Origin: Alphaproteobacteria bacterium
Lineage (GTDB): Bacteria > Pseudomonadota > Alphaproteobacteria > SMXQ01
Direction: 5' to 3'
NCBI GenBank assembly: GCA_030831315.1
Contig: JAURLI010000078.1
Span: 1 to 54,042 of the forward strand
DNA length: 54,042 bases
The stretch's first letter is position 1. Every line of letters starts with the position of its first letter. Below the pieces are notes generated by a model. That model had not been told where the DNA came from and did no database searches. It saw only the letters and a program-made list of their open reading frames with translations. Positions 16,873 to 27,221 of the stretch are shown one piece after another. The translations under genes were made by a program, and so were the position numbers.

Positions 16873-17865
16873 CTAGTTCTTTGCTGCCTTTTCCCTGTCC
16901 GCTCCGGATGGCAGGGGCGCCAAAGGGTCGAGGAACCACGTCGCGGCATCAGCGGTCGGCCGCGCCGCGTCCAGGTCGCGCAGCAGCATGTGATAACCCG
17001 TGTCGTAAAAAGCGGTACGTGTTTTGCCGTTTTGCGAAAGGCGCACGATTGCGGCCCGTGTCGGTTCTTCCGGGATCACCTCGTCGCGCGTGCCGTAGAG
17101 CAGCAGCACGGGAATATCGACATGTGTCGTTGCCGCCAGCGCTTCGTCCATCAGGTTCACCAATCCCCAGATCGCATCGATGCGGGTGGCCTTGATGACA
17201 AGGGGGTCGCGGGAAAGGCGTCGCAACATCTCGATATTGTCGGAAGGGGTGATCTCGAGCCCTTCGGCGGCGGCGCGAAACCACGGCAGCGTATGTGCCG
17301 CCAGCCACAGCATGCCGCTTTTAAATGGCCCGAGATGCGCGCGGCCCCATACCGCGGGTGCTATCAACAGGGCGCCATCGGGGCGCAGGTCCCTGCGCCG
17401 GGCGAGCGCCGTCAGAACCACGGCGCCGCCCATGCTGTCGCCGGCGAGATAAAGCGGCGTCCGGGGGTAGCGTTTCGCGAGCGCTTGCGTCAATGCGGCG
17501 ATGTCATCGACCATCGCATCCGTTCCCGCCCACAGGCCCGCCTCGGGTGCCGCACCGAACCCGCGCTGGTCGATGGCGAAGGTGGCGATGCCTTGTTTCG
17601 CCCAGGCGCTCGCGGGTTCGTCGAAGGCGTTCGAATAATCGTTGAAGCCGTGAAGTGCTGCGACGATGACGCGCGGCGGGCCGTCGGGCAGCCATGCGCG
17701 CAGCGGCAGTCGCGTCCGGTCGCGGGCGACGAAGGCGTCGTCTTGAAGTGCGGGCGTGGCGTCGAAGGGGCCGCTTTTCTGCACCCGTGGGGCGCAGGCG
17801 GCGGTCAGGGCCAGAAGGATGAGGGCAACGAGCCCGAGTGGCGGGAAAACGCCGTGCCGCTTCAC
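16873..17865 (-). CDS. Alpha/beta-hydrolase lipoprotein, lysophospholipase-like
   Basis: Protein of 330 residues with a lipoprotein signal: LLALTAAC gives a lipidated Cys at about residue 24. The hydrolase fold has the nucleophile elbow GDSMGG, an acid in YGTRDEVIP, and a catalytic His in DTGYHMLLRD, with FAIDQRGFG between, as in monoglyceride lipases and lysophospholipases. Activity on a lipid or acyl ester at the membrane is likely; the substrate is unknown. Its ATG overlaps the stop of the ABC ATPase gene by 4 bp, so the two are translated together, an unusual pairing. Confidence 0.85.
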   Translation of the reverse strand: MKRHGVFPPLGLVALILLALTAACAPRVQKSGPFDATPALQDDAFVARDRTRLPLRAWLPDGPPRVIVAALHGFNDYSNAFDEPASAWAKQGIATFAIDQRGFGAAPEAGLWAGTDAMVDDIAALTQALAKRYPRTPLYLAGDSMGGAVVLTALARRRDLRPDGALLIAPAVWGRAHLGPFKSGMLWLAAHTLPWFRAAAEGLEITPSDNIEMLRRLSRDPLVIKATRIDAIWGLVNLMDEALAATTHVDIPVLLLYGTRDEVIPEEPTRAAIVRLSQNGKTRTAFYDTGYHMLLRDLDAARPTADAATWFLDPLAPLPSGADREKAAKN

Positions 17866-18872
17866 GCCTTGCCCTGCTGGTGGCCCCGCGTCAGTTCGAG
17901 GAACACATCCTCGAGCCTGCCCTCGGAGGTCGAAAGATCGGCGATGACGAGGCGGGCTTCATTGATTGCCTCGATGATCGCGCACATCGGCTGATCGGAG
18001 CGCTTGAAGCGGAAAACGAGGCGGCGAGGGCCTGCCAGCGTCACATCGAAACGCGACAGCGCCGCGGGCACGGCATCGAGATCCTGTTCGACGGTCACGG
18101 TCATTTCCTTGTGATCGAGGCGCCCGATCAGTTCCGCCGTCGGCGCGCAGGCGATCAAATCGCCCTCGTCGATGATGGCGATGGTGTCGCAAAGCTTTTC
18201 TGCTTCCTCCAGGTAATGGGTGGTCAGCAGGATCGTCGCACCGGCGGCATTCAGGCGGCGCATGTAGTTCCAAAGGTTCTGGCGCAACTCGACATCGACG
18301 CCGGCGGTCGGCTCGTCCAGCACGACGATCGGCGGGCTGTGGAGGATCGCCTTGCCGATCAGCAGGCGCCGGCGCATGCCGCCGGAAAGCTGGCGCGTAT
18401 AGGCATTGGCCTTGTCGGCCAGGCCGACTGCCTGAAGAATTTCTTTTGTCCGGTATTCCGACTTGCGCAGGCCATAGAGCCCCGATTGCAGGTCGAGCAG
18501 CTGCTTCGGCGTGAAAAACGGGTCGATGTTCAGTTCCTGCGGCACGATGCCGATCGCCATCTTCGCGGCGCGCCGGTCGGTGTCGATGTCGTGGCCCCAG
18601 ATGCGGACGCTGCCCGCCGTCTTGTCCACCATGCCCGCAAGGATGTTGATCAGGGTCGATTTGCCCGCGCCGTTGGGGCCGAGCAGCCCGAAAAAGGCGC
18701 CGCGCGGCACATCGAGGTCGATGCCCTTGAGCGCGGCCTTGGGCGGGCTCGCGCCGAACCCCTGGTAAGTCTTGGCAAGGCCCCGGATTTCCAGGGCGAT
18801 ATCGGGGCCACAACCGGGCCTTTCGGCGCCCGGACGGGCGTCTTCGCGGACCGGCAGGGGAAGGGCGGTCAT
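17862..18872 (-). CDS. ABC transporter ATP-binding protein (ABC-2 / DrrA-like)
   Basis: ATPase of 336 residues. Walker A GPNGAGKST near residue 72, signature LSGGMRRRLLIG, Walker B VVLDEPTAGVD, and the H-loop LTTHYLEEAE are intact. The first 25 residues are a low-complexity extension. The sequence resembles the export ATPases of the DrrA/NodI/CcmA group, which work with an ABC-2 membrane protein. No such permease gene is adjacent: upstream is a divergent zinc-finger gene and downstream a hydrolase lipoprotein, so the membrane partner must be encoded elsewhere. The ATG at 18872 has no strong Shine-Dalgarno; a nearby GTG/ATG could also be used. Confidence 0.9.
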   Translation of the reverse strand: MTALPLPVREDARPGAERPGCGPDIALEIRGLAKTYQGFGASPPKAALKGIDLDVPRGAFFGLLGPNGAGKSTLINILAGMVDKTAGSVRIWGHDIDTDRRAAKMAIGIVPQELNIDPFFTPKQLLDLQSGLYGLRKSEYRTKEILQAVGLADKANAYTRQLSGGMRRRLLIGKAILHSPPIVVLDEPTAGVDVELRQNLWNYMRRLNAAGATILLTTHYLEEAEKLCDTIAIIDEGDLIACAPTAELIGRLDHKEMTVTVEQDLDAVPAALSRFDVTLAGPRRLVFRFKRSDQPMCAIIEAINEARLVIADLSTSEGRLEDVFLELTRGHQQGKA

Positions 18873-18988
18873 GGCAGGCTCCGCGCGGTTGAAAGAGGTG
18901 GGGCAATCGGTATCATCCGGGGTGCCGGGCGGTCAATACGGCCGGCCGCATTCCCCGTCATTCGACATTACCCTTAAGGACCAAGCCC

Positions 18989-19165
18989 ATGCAGCCTGAC
19001 GAAAAGATCATCGTGGAAACCGCGACCGTCGCGTGTGACGGCGGCACCGAGCTTGGGCACCCGGTGGTTTACCTGAACGTCGGGGCCAAGGGCGCGGCCG
19101 ACTGCCCCTATTGCGGCCGTCATTTCGTCCTGGCAGCGGGTGCGCGCACGGGCAGCGGACATTGA
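18989..19165 (+). CDS. Small zinc-finger domain protein (zf-CHCC type)
   Basis: A 58-codon gene. The protein carries H...C-P-Y-C-G-R-H-F near its C-terminus, with an upstream VACDGG Cys and ELGHPVVYL, the pattern of the short CHCC zinc-finger family related to the C-terminus of complex I subunit NDUFS6. The run GHPxVYL then CPYCGxxF is characteristic. AAGGACC lies upstream of the ATG. Its TGA overlaps the TTG proposed as the polA start (TTGA), suggesting coupled translation. Its precise role in bacteria is not established. Confidence 0.82.
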   Translation: MQPDEKIIVETATVACDGGTELGHPVVYLNVGAKGAADCPYCGRHFVLAAGARTGSGH

Positions 19166-22131
19166 ACGCGAAGCGTTCATCGAAAGGTAGCGACGCGAAG
19201 CGTTCATCCAAGGATGGCGACGCGAAGCGTTCATCGAAAGGTAGCGACGCGAAGCCCAGGCATCTCTTTCTCGTAGACGGGTCGGGATTCATCTTCCGCG
19301 CCTTTTATGGCCTGAAGATGCACATGACGCGCTCCGACGGCACGCCGACCAATGCCGTTTACGGCTTTTGCAACATGCTGCTCAAGCTGCTGGACGACAC
19401 CGAGGCCGATTACCTGGCGGTCATTTTCGATTCGGCGCGCAAGACCTTTCGCAACGACATCTATCCGGACTACAAGGCCAACCGCGGCGAGCCGCCCGAG
19501 GAGTTGGTGCCCCAGTTCCCGCTGATCCGCGATGCGACGCGGGCGTTTTCGGTGCCCGCCATCGAGGTTCCCGGTTTCGAAGCCGACGACATCATCGCCA
19601 CCTATGCCCGCGCGGCGGAGGCGGCAGGCGATGAAGTGACCATCGTTTCCTCGGACAAGGACCTGATGCAGCTGGTTTCCGAAAAGGTGACCCTGCAGGA
19701 TCCGATCACTTACGAGCGCATCAGCTTCCCCGAGGTCGAAAAGAAATTCGGCGTCGCCCCGGATAAGGTCATCGACGTCCAGTCCCTTGCCGGCGATTCG
19801 ACTGACAATGTGCCGGGCGTCCCCGGCATCGGTATCAAGACGGCCGCCGAACTGATCGCGACCTACGGCGATCTCGATACGCTGCTGGCGCGGGCCGAAG
19901 AAATCAAGCAGCCCAAGCGGCGCGAAAACCTGATCAATTTCGCCGAACTGGCGCGTGTTTCCCGCCAGCTGGTGACGCTGCGGCGCGACGTGCCGGGACT
20001 TGAGCCTTACGATTCCCTCGCCAAGCATGAGCCCGACCAAGCGCGGCTTCTGGCCTTCCTGCGCGAACAGGAATTCAAGCGGCTGATCGCTCGCGTCGAG
20101 AGCGAGATCTCGGGCGACGGCCATATCGCCGAGATCGAGGGCGACGGCGCGAAGCCCGCGCCCGCTGCGGGTAATCAGGCCGCGGCACCCGCGCCCGCCG
20201 CGCCCGAGAAGGCAAAGGGCGGGGCGAAGGTCGATCGCTCGGGCTACGAGCTGGTCACCAGCGAAGATGCCCTCAGGCGCTGGGTCGGGGAAGCGGTCGC
20301 CGCCGGGACCGTCGCGGTGGATACGGAAACGACCTCCCTTGACGCGATGCAGGCCGAACTTGTGGGCGTGTCGCTGGCAACCGGGCCGGGGCGTGCCTGT
20401 TACATACCGCTTGCCCATCGCGAGACGTCGGCGGGCGCACCGCAAGGCGCGCTCGATCTCGGCGATGATGGCAGTGCCGAAGCGATTACGGCGGGGCAGA
20501 AAGGGGCCCTTCTGCGCGGGCAGATCGGGCGCGACCGGGCGCTCAAGCTGCTGGCGCCGATGCTGATCGATCCTAGCGTTCTCAAGATCGGTCACAACAT
20601 CAAATACGACAAGGAAGTGTTCGCGCGTTACGGCGTCGACGTGGCGCCTTTCGACGATACCATGATCCTGTCCTATGTTCTCGAAGCGGGCCTGCATGGC
20701 CACGGCCTCGATGAGCTGGCCGAACTGATGCTCGGCCACGCCAATATCAAATACGCGGAAGTAACCGGTACGGGGCGCAGCCGGATCGGGTTCGATTGCG
20801 TTGCATTGGAAGCCGCCCGCGATTATGCGGCCGAGGATGCCGACGTTACGCTCCATCTGCATCGGCTTTTGAAGCCCCGGCTTGCGACCGAACACATGGC
20901 GAGCGTCTACGAGACACTGGAGAGGCCGCTGGTGCCGGTGCTGGTTGCCATGGAACGCGCGGGCGTCAAGGTCGACCCTAAGGTCCTGAAGGACATGTCG
21001 GGCGATTTCTCGCGCCGCGCTGCGAAGTTGGAGGCGGAGATTCACGAACTCGCCGGGCGCGAATTCAATGTCGGCAGCCCCAAGCAGCTGGGCGAGGTCC
21101 TGTTCGAGGACATGAGCCTTCCTGGCGGCAAGAAGGGCAAGACCGGGGCCTATGGCACGGGCGCCGATGTTCTGGAGGACCTTGCCGGCCAGGGTCACGA
21201 TCTGCCTGCCCGCGTGCTCGACTGGCGGCAGATCGAAAAACTGCGCTCCACCTACACCGATGCGCTGCAACGCCAGATCAACCCCGAGACGGGCCGCGTG
21301 CATACGTCCTACGCGATGGCGGTGGCGTCCACGGGACGGCTGTCCTCGACCGATCCCAACCTGCAGAACATCCCGGTGCGCACCGAAGAGGGACGCAAGA
21401 TCCGCGCCGCCTTCGTTGCCGAAAAGGGCATGAAGCTGATTTCAGCCGACTATTCGCAGATCGAGCTGCGCCTGCTCGCCCATGTCGCCGGCATTCCGGT
21501 GCTGAAGGAGGCATTCCGCAAGGGCCTCGATATTCACGCGATGACGGCGTCGGAAATGTTCGGAACGCCCGTGGAAGGCATGGACCCGATGGTTCGCCGC
21601 TCGGCCAAGGCGATCAACTTCGGCATCATCTATGGGATATCGGCCTTCGGCCTTGCCCGCCAGCTCGGCATTCCCCAGGGCGAGGCGGCGAAATACATCG
21701 ACACCTATTTCAAGCGCTATCCCGGAATCCGCGATTACATGGAGCGCACGAAGGAACTGGCGCGGGCGCAGGGGTTCGTCACGACCATTTTCGGCCGCAA
21801 GATCCACACGCCGGGCATCGGCGCCAAGGGGCCGATGCGCAGCTTTGCCGAGCGTGCCGCGATCAACGCGCCGTTGCAGGGCGCAGCCGCCGACATCATC
21901 AAGCGCGCGATGATCCGCATTCCGCCAATGCTGGAAAAATGCAAGTTCAAGGCGCGCATGCTGTTGCAGGTCCACGACGAACTGATCTTCGAGGCGCCGT
22001 CGGCGGAAGCCGCCGATGTTGCCGCTGCCGTGCGTGATGTCATGGTAGGGGCGTGCCAGCCGGTCCTCGACCTCGATGTGCCGCTCGAAGTCGAAACGGG
22101 GACCGGCGCCAGCTGGGCCGATATTCACTGA
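19162..22131 (+). CDS. polA: DNA polymerase I
   Basis: Repair and Okazaki-fragment polymerase with all three domains. The 5'-3' exonuclease begins at HLFLVDGSGFIFRAF (about residue 33) and includes EVPGFEADDIIATYA and SLAGDSTDNVPGVPGIG. The 3'-5' proofreading domain is intact (VAVDTETTSLDAM, then KIGHNIKYD and YAAEDADVT). The polymerase domain has ISADYSQIELRLLAH, RSAKAINFGIIYGIS and LLQVHDELIFE. No ATG or GTG exists before the exonuclease domain; the best start is TTG at 19162, overlapping the stop of the zinc-finger gene, giving 989 residues. An in-frame TTG at 19111 is the alternative. The first 30 residues are a repeated basic linker encoded by a 27-bp tandem repeat, absent from ordinary PolA. 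Confidence 0.95.
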   Translation: MNAKRSSKGSDAKRSSKDGDAKRSSKGSDAKPRHLFLVDGSGFIFRAFYGLKMHMTRSDGTPTNAVYGFCNMLLKLLDDTEADYLAVIFDSARKTFRNDIYPDYKANRGEPPEELVPQFPLIRDATRAFSVPAIEVPGFEADDIIATYARAAEAAGDEVTIVSSDKDLMQLVSEKVTLQDPITYERISFPEVEKKFGVAPDKVIDVQSLAGDSTDNVPGVPGIGIKTAAELIATYGDLDTLLARAEEIKQPKRRENLINFAELARVSRQLVTLRRDVPGLEPYDSLAKHEPDQARLLAFLREQEFKRLIARVESEISGDGHIAEIEGDGAKPAPAAGNQAAAPAPAAPEKAKGGAKVDRSGYELVTSEDALRRWVGEAVAAGTVAVDTETTSLDAMQAELVGVSLATGPGRACYIPLAHRETSAGAPQGALDLGDDGSAEAITAGQKGALLRGQIGRDRALKLLAPMLIDPSVLKIGHNIKYDKEVFARYGVDVAPFDDTMILSYVLEAGLHGHGLDELAELMLGHANIKYAEVTGTGRSRIGFDCVALEAARDYAAEDADVTLHLHRLLKPRLATEHMASVYETLERPLVPVLVAMERAGVKVDPKVLKDMSGDFSRRAAKLEAEIHELAGREFNVGSPKQLGEVLFEDMSLPGGKKGKTGAYGTGADVLEDLAGQGHDLPARVLDWRQIEKLRSTYTDALQRQINPETGRVHTSYAMAVASTGRLSSTDPNLQNIPVRTEEGRKIRAAFVAEKGMKLISADYSQIELRLLAHVAGIPVLKEAFRKGLDIHAMTASEMFGTPVEGMDPMVRRSAKAINFGIIYGISAFGLARQLGIPQGEAAKYIDTYFKRYPGIRDYMERTKELARAQGFVTTIFGRKIHTPGIGAKGPMRSFAERAAINAPLQGAAADIIKRAMIRIPPMLEKCKFKARMLLQVHDELIFEAPSAEAADVAAAVRDVMVGACQPVLDLDVPLEVETGTGASWADIH
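19168..19255 (+). repeat. 27-bp tandem repeat at the 5' end of polA
   Basis: Three head-to-tail copies at 19168-19194, 19195-19221 and 19222-19248, then a 7-nt fourth partial copy. Copies 1 and 3 are identical; copy 2 differs at four bases. Each starts with GCGAAGC, a sequence known to form an exceptionally stable mini-hairpin in DNA, inside the palindrome ACGC-gaa-GCGT. Being a multiple of three, the repeat stays in frame and encodes AKRSSKGSD or AKRSSKDGD. Confidence 0.9.
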
Positions 22132-22181
22132 TCGTTGGCGGATGCCCAGAATCCATGGCTAAAACGCTGAAATACATATAA

Positions 22182-22219
22182 GAAAAGCGCCAACCGCGGG
22201 TCCGCGGCCAGCGCTTTTC
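22182..22219. terminator. Bidirectional terminator between polA and pckA
   Basis: GAAAAGCGC (22182-22190) pairs with GCGCTTTTC (22211-22219), with an inner CCGCGG/CCGCGG pairing. A/T tracts on both sides let it end both convergent transcripts. Confidence 0.75.
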
Positions 22220-22240
22220 GCCTTGGTTATCGGGGCGTTT

Positions 22241-23848
<1,608 letters not shown>

Positions 23849-24239
23849 TGGTCTCTCCCGTATTGAACACGTGCCCCCGGGGGGCATTTGAGGCCCCCTT
23901 ATATACGGATTAGCCATGCCCCGCGCCACCCCCGAGAATGGTTCGCAGGCGGTTTTTTCGGCGCTGGCCTGGAGGAATGGCTTTAGAATATTAACTTATT
24001 GAATTAACATGAATATTTTCGGAACAGCGCGCTTGCGCCCCAGGCGCGGGCGTGGGCGGCCGGAACAGACGGCAAACGGAGACCCCGCGCCACGCCGCCC
24101 GTTGCCGCGAAACAGTCCAGAAAAGGCCGTGAAATAGCCCAGTTCCGGGTTTCTTTTGGTCGGGTTCCGGCGGTTATGCCAGAATGCGCCACCGCGGGTG
24201 GAGCCACAGGATAAGAGCCGAGGCGGAAGGAGAAAAAAC
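23849..24239. promoter_or_regulatory. Divergent pckA-chvI control region
   Basis: No gene is seen in these 391 nt. On the pckA side a GGGGGC (23880-23885) / GCCCCC (23893-23898) hairpin sits next to a second C5/G6 palindrome (23874-23884) that would compete with it, followed by an AT-rich TTATATAC, a possible -10 region for pckA. Around 23988-24015 GAATATT occurs twice with GAATTAAC between, an AT-rich patch that may hold chvI promoter or regulator sites. Confidence 0.4.
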
Positions 24240-24941
24240 ATGCCCCGCACCATTGCCCTTGTCGACGACGACCAGAACATTCTGACATCCGTCGCCATTT
24301 CGCTCGAAGCCGAGGGGTTCAAGGTCGATACCTATACCGACGGCAGCAAGGCTCTTGAAGGGCTTGCCAGCCATCCGGTCGACCTCGCCATTCTCGACAT
24401 CAAGATGCCCCGCATGGACGGCATGGAACTGCTTAACCGCATCCGCCGCACCTCCCAGATGCCGGTGATCTTCCTGACGTCCAAGGATGATGAACTCGAT
24501 GAAATGCTGGGCCTGCGCATGGGGGCCGACGACTACATCCGCAAGCCGTTTTCCCAGCGCCTGCTGCTGGAACGCATCCGCGCGCTCTTGCGCCGAGTTG
24601 AACTCGGCCCGCCGCCGTCGGGCGGCAAGCCCGGACAGGGCAGCATCGTGCGCGGCGATCTCGTTCTCGACCCGTCGCGTCACCTGTGCAGCTGGAAGGG
24701 GGAGCCCGTGCAGCTCACGGTCACCGAATTCCTGATTCTCGAGGCGCTCGCCCAGCACCCCGGCCACGTGAAGACGCGCGACCAGCTGATGGATGCCGCC
24801 TACGGCGAGCACATCTATGTCGAAGACCGCACGGTCGACAGCCACATCAAGCGGCTGCGGCGCAAGTTCAAGCGCGTGGACGACGGTTTTGCCCAGATCG
24901 AAACTCTCTACGGACTTGGATATCGCTACCGCGAATCCTGA
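24240..24941 (+). CDS. chvI: Response regulator ChvI
   Basis: OmpR/PhoB-type regulator of 233 residues. The receiver domain covers residues 1-120 with the acidic pocket D9-D11, phospho-acceptor D53 (LAILDIKMP), Thr in FLTSKDD and Lys in IRKPFS. A winged-helix DNA-binding domain fills 135-233 ([17 protein letters not shown], then [17 protein letters not shown]). The ATG at 24240 is preceded by AAGGAG, so the longer open frame from 24156 is not used. In Agrobacterium, Sinorhizobium and Brucella relatives, ChvI (BvrR) with ChvG controls envelope, acid-response and metabolic genes. chvG follows after 28 nt. Confidence 0.95.
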   Translation: MPRTIALVDDDQNILTSVAISLEAEGFKVDTYTDGSKALEGLASHPVDLAILDIKMPRMDGMELLNRIRRTSQMPVIFLTSKDDELDEMLGLRMGADDYIRKPFSQRLLLERIRALLRRVELGPPPSGGKPGQGSIVRGDLVLDPSRHLCSWKGEPVQLTVTEFLILEALAQHPGHVKTRDQLMDAAYGEHIYVEDRTVDSHIKRLRRKFKRVDDGFAQIETLYGLGYRYRES

Positions 24942-24969
24942 GTCCATGTGCGGCGGGGAACACATCTGA

Positions 24970-26757
24970 ATGGCGATCGAACCGCCCAAGGCCGAAAGCG
25001 CCGAAGCGCTGTCGCGGCCGCAAAAGCGGCGCGCCCGCCCACGCAAGCGCGCGGCAGGTGACGCCGCGCCGCGTCCGCCGGCCAAACCGCGGCGGCGGCC
25101 TGCGCCCCGGGACACGACTAACCCCGCACCTGATCTTCGAGGGCGCCTCGCGATGGTGCTGTCGCGCCTGCGGTTGCGGTCTCTCACGGTGCGGGTGCTC
25201 GCGGTCAACATGGTGGCCGTGGTGATGCTGGCAATGGGTCTGTTGTATCTGGATCGCTACAAGCAGAACCTGATCGATGCCCAGATCAGTTCGCTTGCGA
25301 CCCAGGCCGGGATTTTTGCTGCCGCCCTTGGCGAGGCGGCAGTGACTTCGAACGTCACCGTCGGCCAGGACACGCTGACCGCTTTCGCGCGCCCGATGGT
25401 GCGCCGCCTTGCGGTGCCGGCGCGATTGCGCGCGCGGCTTTTCGCCGCCAATGGCGACCTCATCGCCGATTCACAATACATCGGCATGGTGCGCGGCGGC
25501 GTCGAGGTGGCGCCCCTGCCGCCCCTGCGTGACGGCGGGTTCCTGACCGCCTTGCTCGATGCCTACGACTGGGTGGCGAACCATATTCCCATTGGCCAGA
25601 CCTATCCGCGCTACGTCGAAATTCCGACGCCACGCGCCAACCAGTTTCCCGAGGCGCAAAAGGCGCTCAGCGGCGAAACGGGAACGTCCGTGCGTTCGCT
25701 CTCCCACGGCGCGCTCGTGCTGTCGGTTGCCGTCCCCGTGCAGCGCTACAAGCAGGTGCTTGGCGTCCTGATGATCTCGACCGGGTCCGGAGAAATCGAC
25801 GATGCGTTGCGCGACGTACGCATCGAAATACTCACCGTGCTCGGCGCCATGCTGGTGGTGATCGTCGCCCTGTCGCTGTGGCTTGCCCAGACCATCGCGC
25901 GCCCGGTGCGCCGCCTGGCAGCGGCGGCGCAGGAAGTGCGCGCGGGTGGCGGGCCGTCGGTCGAAATACCGGACCTGCGCGGGCGCGGCGACGAAATCGG
26001 CGAGCTGTCGGCGGCGCTCCGCGACATGACGGCGGCACTTTGGGCGCGCATGGATGCGATCGAAGGCTTCGCCGCCGACGTCGCCCATGAAATCAAGAAT
26101 CCGCTGACCAGTTTGCGCAGCGCCGTGGAAACGGCATCGCGCGTCGAGGACCCGGTGAAGCAGCGTCGCATGATGATGATCATTCTCGACGACGTGCAGC
26201 GGCTTGACCGGTTGATTTCGGACATTTCCGACGCCTCGCGCCTTGATGCCGAACTCAGCCGCGCCCAGCTCGGCCGCGTCGATCTGAAGGGGCTGCTGCA
26301 GACCCTGATCGAGGTCGAGCAGACCGCCGCCGATGCACGAGGCTCGTCGGCGCCTCAGCTGGTTCCCGATCTGCCCGACGGGCCGCTCTTGGTGCGCGGC
26401 ATCGAGGACCGCCTCGCCCAGGTCTTCCGTAACCTGATTTCAAACGCCGTATCTTTCTCGCCGCCGGGCGGGCGGATCGTTCTGAGCGCGCGCCGCGAGC
26501 GCGATGCCGTCGTCATCGCGGTGGAGGACGAGGGTCCCGGCCTTCCCGAAGGCAAGTTCGAGGCGGTCTTCGACCGTTTCTATACGGAGCGTCCGGCGGG
26601 CGAGAAGTTCGGTACCCATTCCGGCCTCGGTCTCGCCATTTCGCGCCAGATCGTCGATGCCCATCGCGGCAATATCCGGGCCGAAAACATCACCCGGGAC
26701 GGGCGCGTGCTGGGCGCGCGCTTCATTGTTACCCTGCGGCCGGCCGCCAATGCCTGA
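24970..26757 (+). CDS. chvG: Sensor histidine kinase ChvG
   Basis: Membrane sensor of 595 residues partnering ChvI. A Pro/Arg/Lys-rich cytoplasmic N-terminus (1-60) precedes the first membrane span (VRVLAVNMVAVVMLAMGLLY, about 75-95). A periplasmic sensor domain runs to about 285, then a second span (ILTVLGAMLVVIVALSLWL) and HAMP. The dimerisation domain has H373 in DVAHEIKNPLTSLR, and the ATPase domain has NLISNAVSFSPP (N box), VEDEGPGLP (G1) and HSGLGLAIS (G2). Its last 8 bp overlap hprK, tying envelope sensing to the regulatory PTS. The basic, proline-rich N-terminal tail is longer than I would expect. Confidence 0.95.
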   Translation: MAIEPPKAESAEALSRPQKRRARPRKRAAGDAAPRPPAKPRRRPAPRDTTNPAPDLRGRLAMVLSRLRLRSLTVRVLAVNMVAVVMLAMGLLYLDRYKQNLIDAQISSLATQAGIFAAALGEAAVTSNVTVGQDTLTAFARPMVRRLAVPARLRARLFAANGDLIADSQYIGMVRGGVEVAPLPPLRDGGFLTALLDAYDWVANHIPIGQTYPRYVEIPTPRANQFPEAQKALSGETGTSVRSLSHGALVLSVAVPVQRYKQVLGVLMISTGSGEIDDALRDVRIEILTVLGAMLVVIVALSLWLAQTIARPVRRLAAAAQEVRAGGGPSVEIPDLRGRGDEIGELSAALRDMTAALWARMDAIEGFAADVAHEIKNPLTSLRSAVETASRVEDPVKQRRMMMIILDDVQRLDRLISDISDASRLDAELSRAQLGRVDLKGLLQTLIEVEQTAADARGSSAPQLVPDLPDGPLLVRGIEDRLAQVFRNLISNAVSFSPPGGRIVLSARRERDAVVIAVEDEGPGLPEGKFEAVFDRFYTERPAGEKFGTHSGLGLAISRQIVDAHRGNIRAENITRDGRVLGARFIVTLRPAANA

Positions 26758-27202
26758 GGACGTCAACATTCATGCCACCTGCATCGCGCTCAATGGCGTC
26801 GGCATCCTCCTGCGCGGGCCTTCGGGCGCAGGCAAGTCGGATCTCGCCCTGCGCCTGATCGAAGCGGGCGCCCTGCTGGTGGCCGATGACCGCGTGTGCC
26901 TGTCGCGGTGCGGCGATGGCGTCGTTGCACGGGCGCCTGAGGCGCTGGGGGGCCTTATCGAGGCCCGCGGTGTCGGCATCATCCGTCTTACGGCGGGCCG
27001 CGTGGCCGCCGAGGTGCCCTGCGGGCTCGTCTGCGATCTTGCCGCGGCCGACGGGATCGAACGGTTGCCCGAGCCGTCACGGGCGGAAATCCTGGGCGTT
27101 TCCCTGCCGCGCCTTGTTCTCGACCCGTTCGAGGCGGCGGCCCCCGTAAAGCTGCGGCTTGCCGTCGGCGTCGGGCCGGGGTCTATAATGGTCGGCGCAT
27201 GA
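26750..27202 (+). CDS. hprK: HPr kinase/phosphorylase, short alphaproteobacterial form
   Basis: Phosphorylates HPr on its regulatory Ser and reverses this with phosphate. At 150 residues it is only the catalytic domain; the longer N-terminal domain of Gram-positive HprK is absent, as usual in alphaproteobacteria. Walker A GPSGAGKS spans residues 23-30; ADDRV follows at about 47, and the C-terminal part contains the RGVGII segment typical of the family. The ATG lies inside the end of chvG (8-bp overlap). Its target HPr, with a matching Ser57, is encoded 1.4 kb downstream. Confidence 0.92.
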   Translation: MPEDVNIHATCIALNGVGILLRGPSGAGKSDLALRLIEAGALLVADDRVCLSRCGDGVVARAPEALGGLIEARGVGIIRLTAGRVAAEVPCGLVCDLAAADGIERLPEPSRAEILGVSLPRLVLDPFEAAAPVKLRLAVGVGPGSIMVGA

Positions 27203-27221
27203 ATTTGCAGTTCCCCCCGCG

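Noticed and set aside
19168-19255. CRISPR-like repeat
   Set aside because: Repeats are directly adjacent with no spacers, are in frame, and no cas gene is present.
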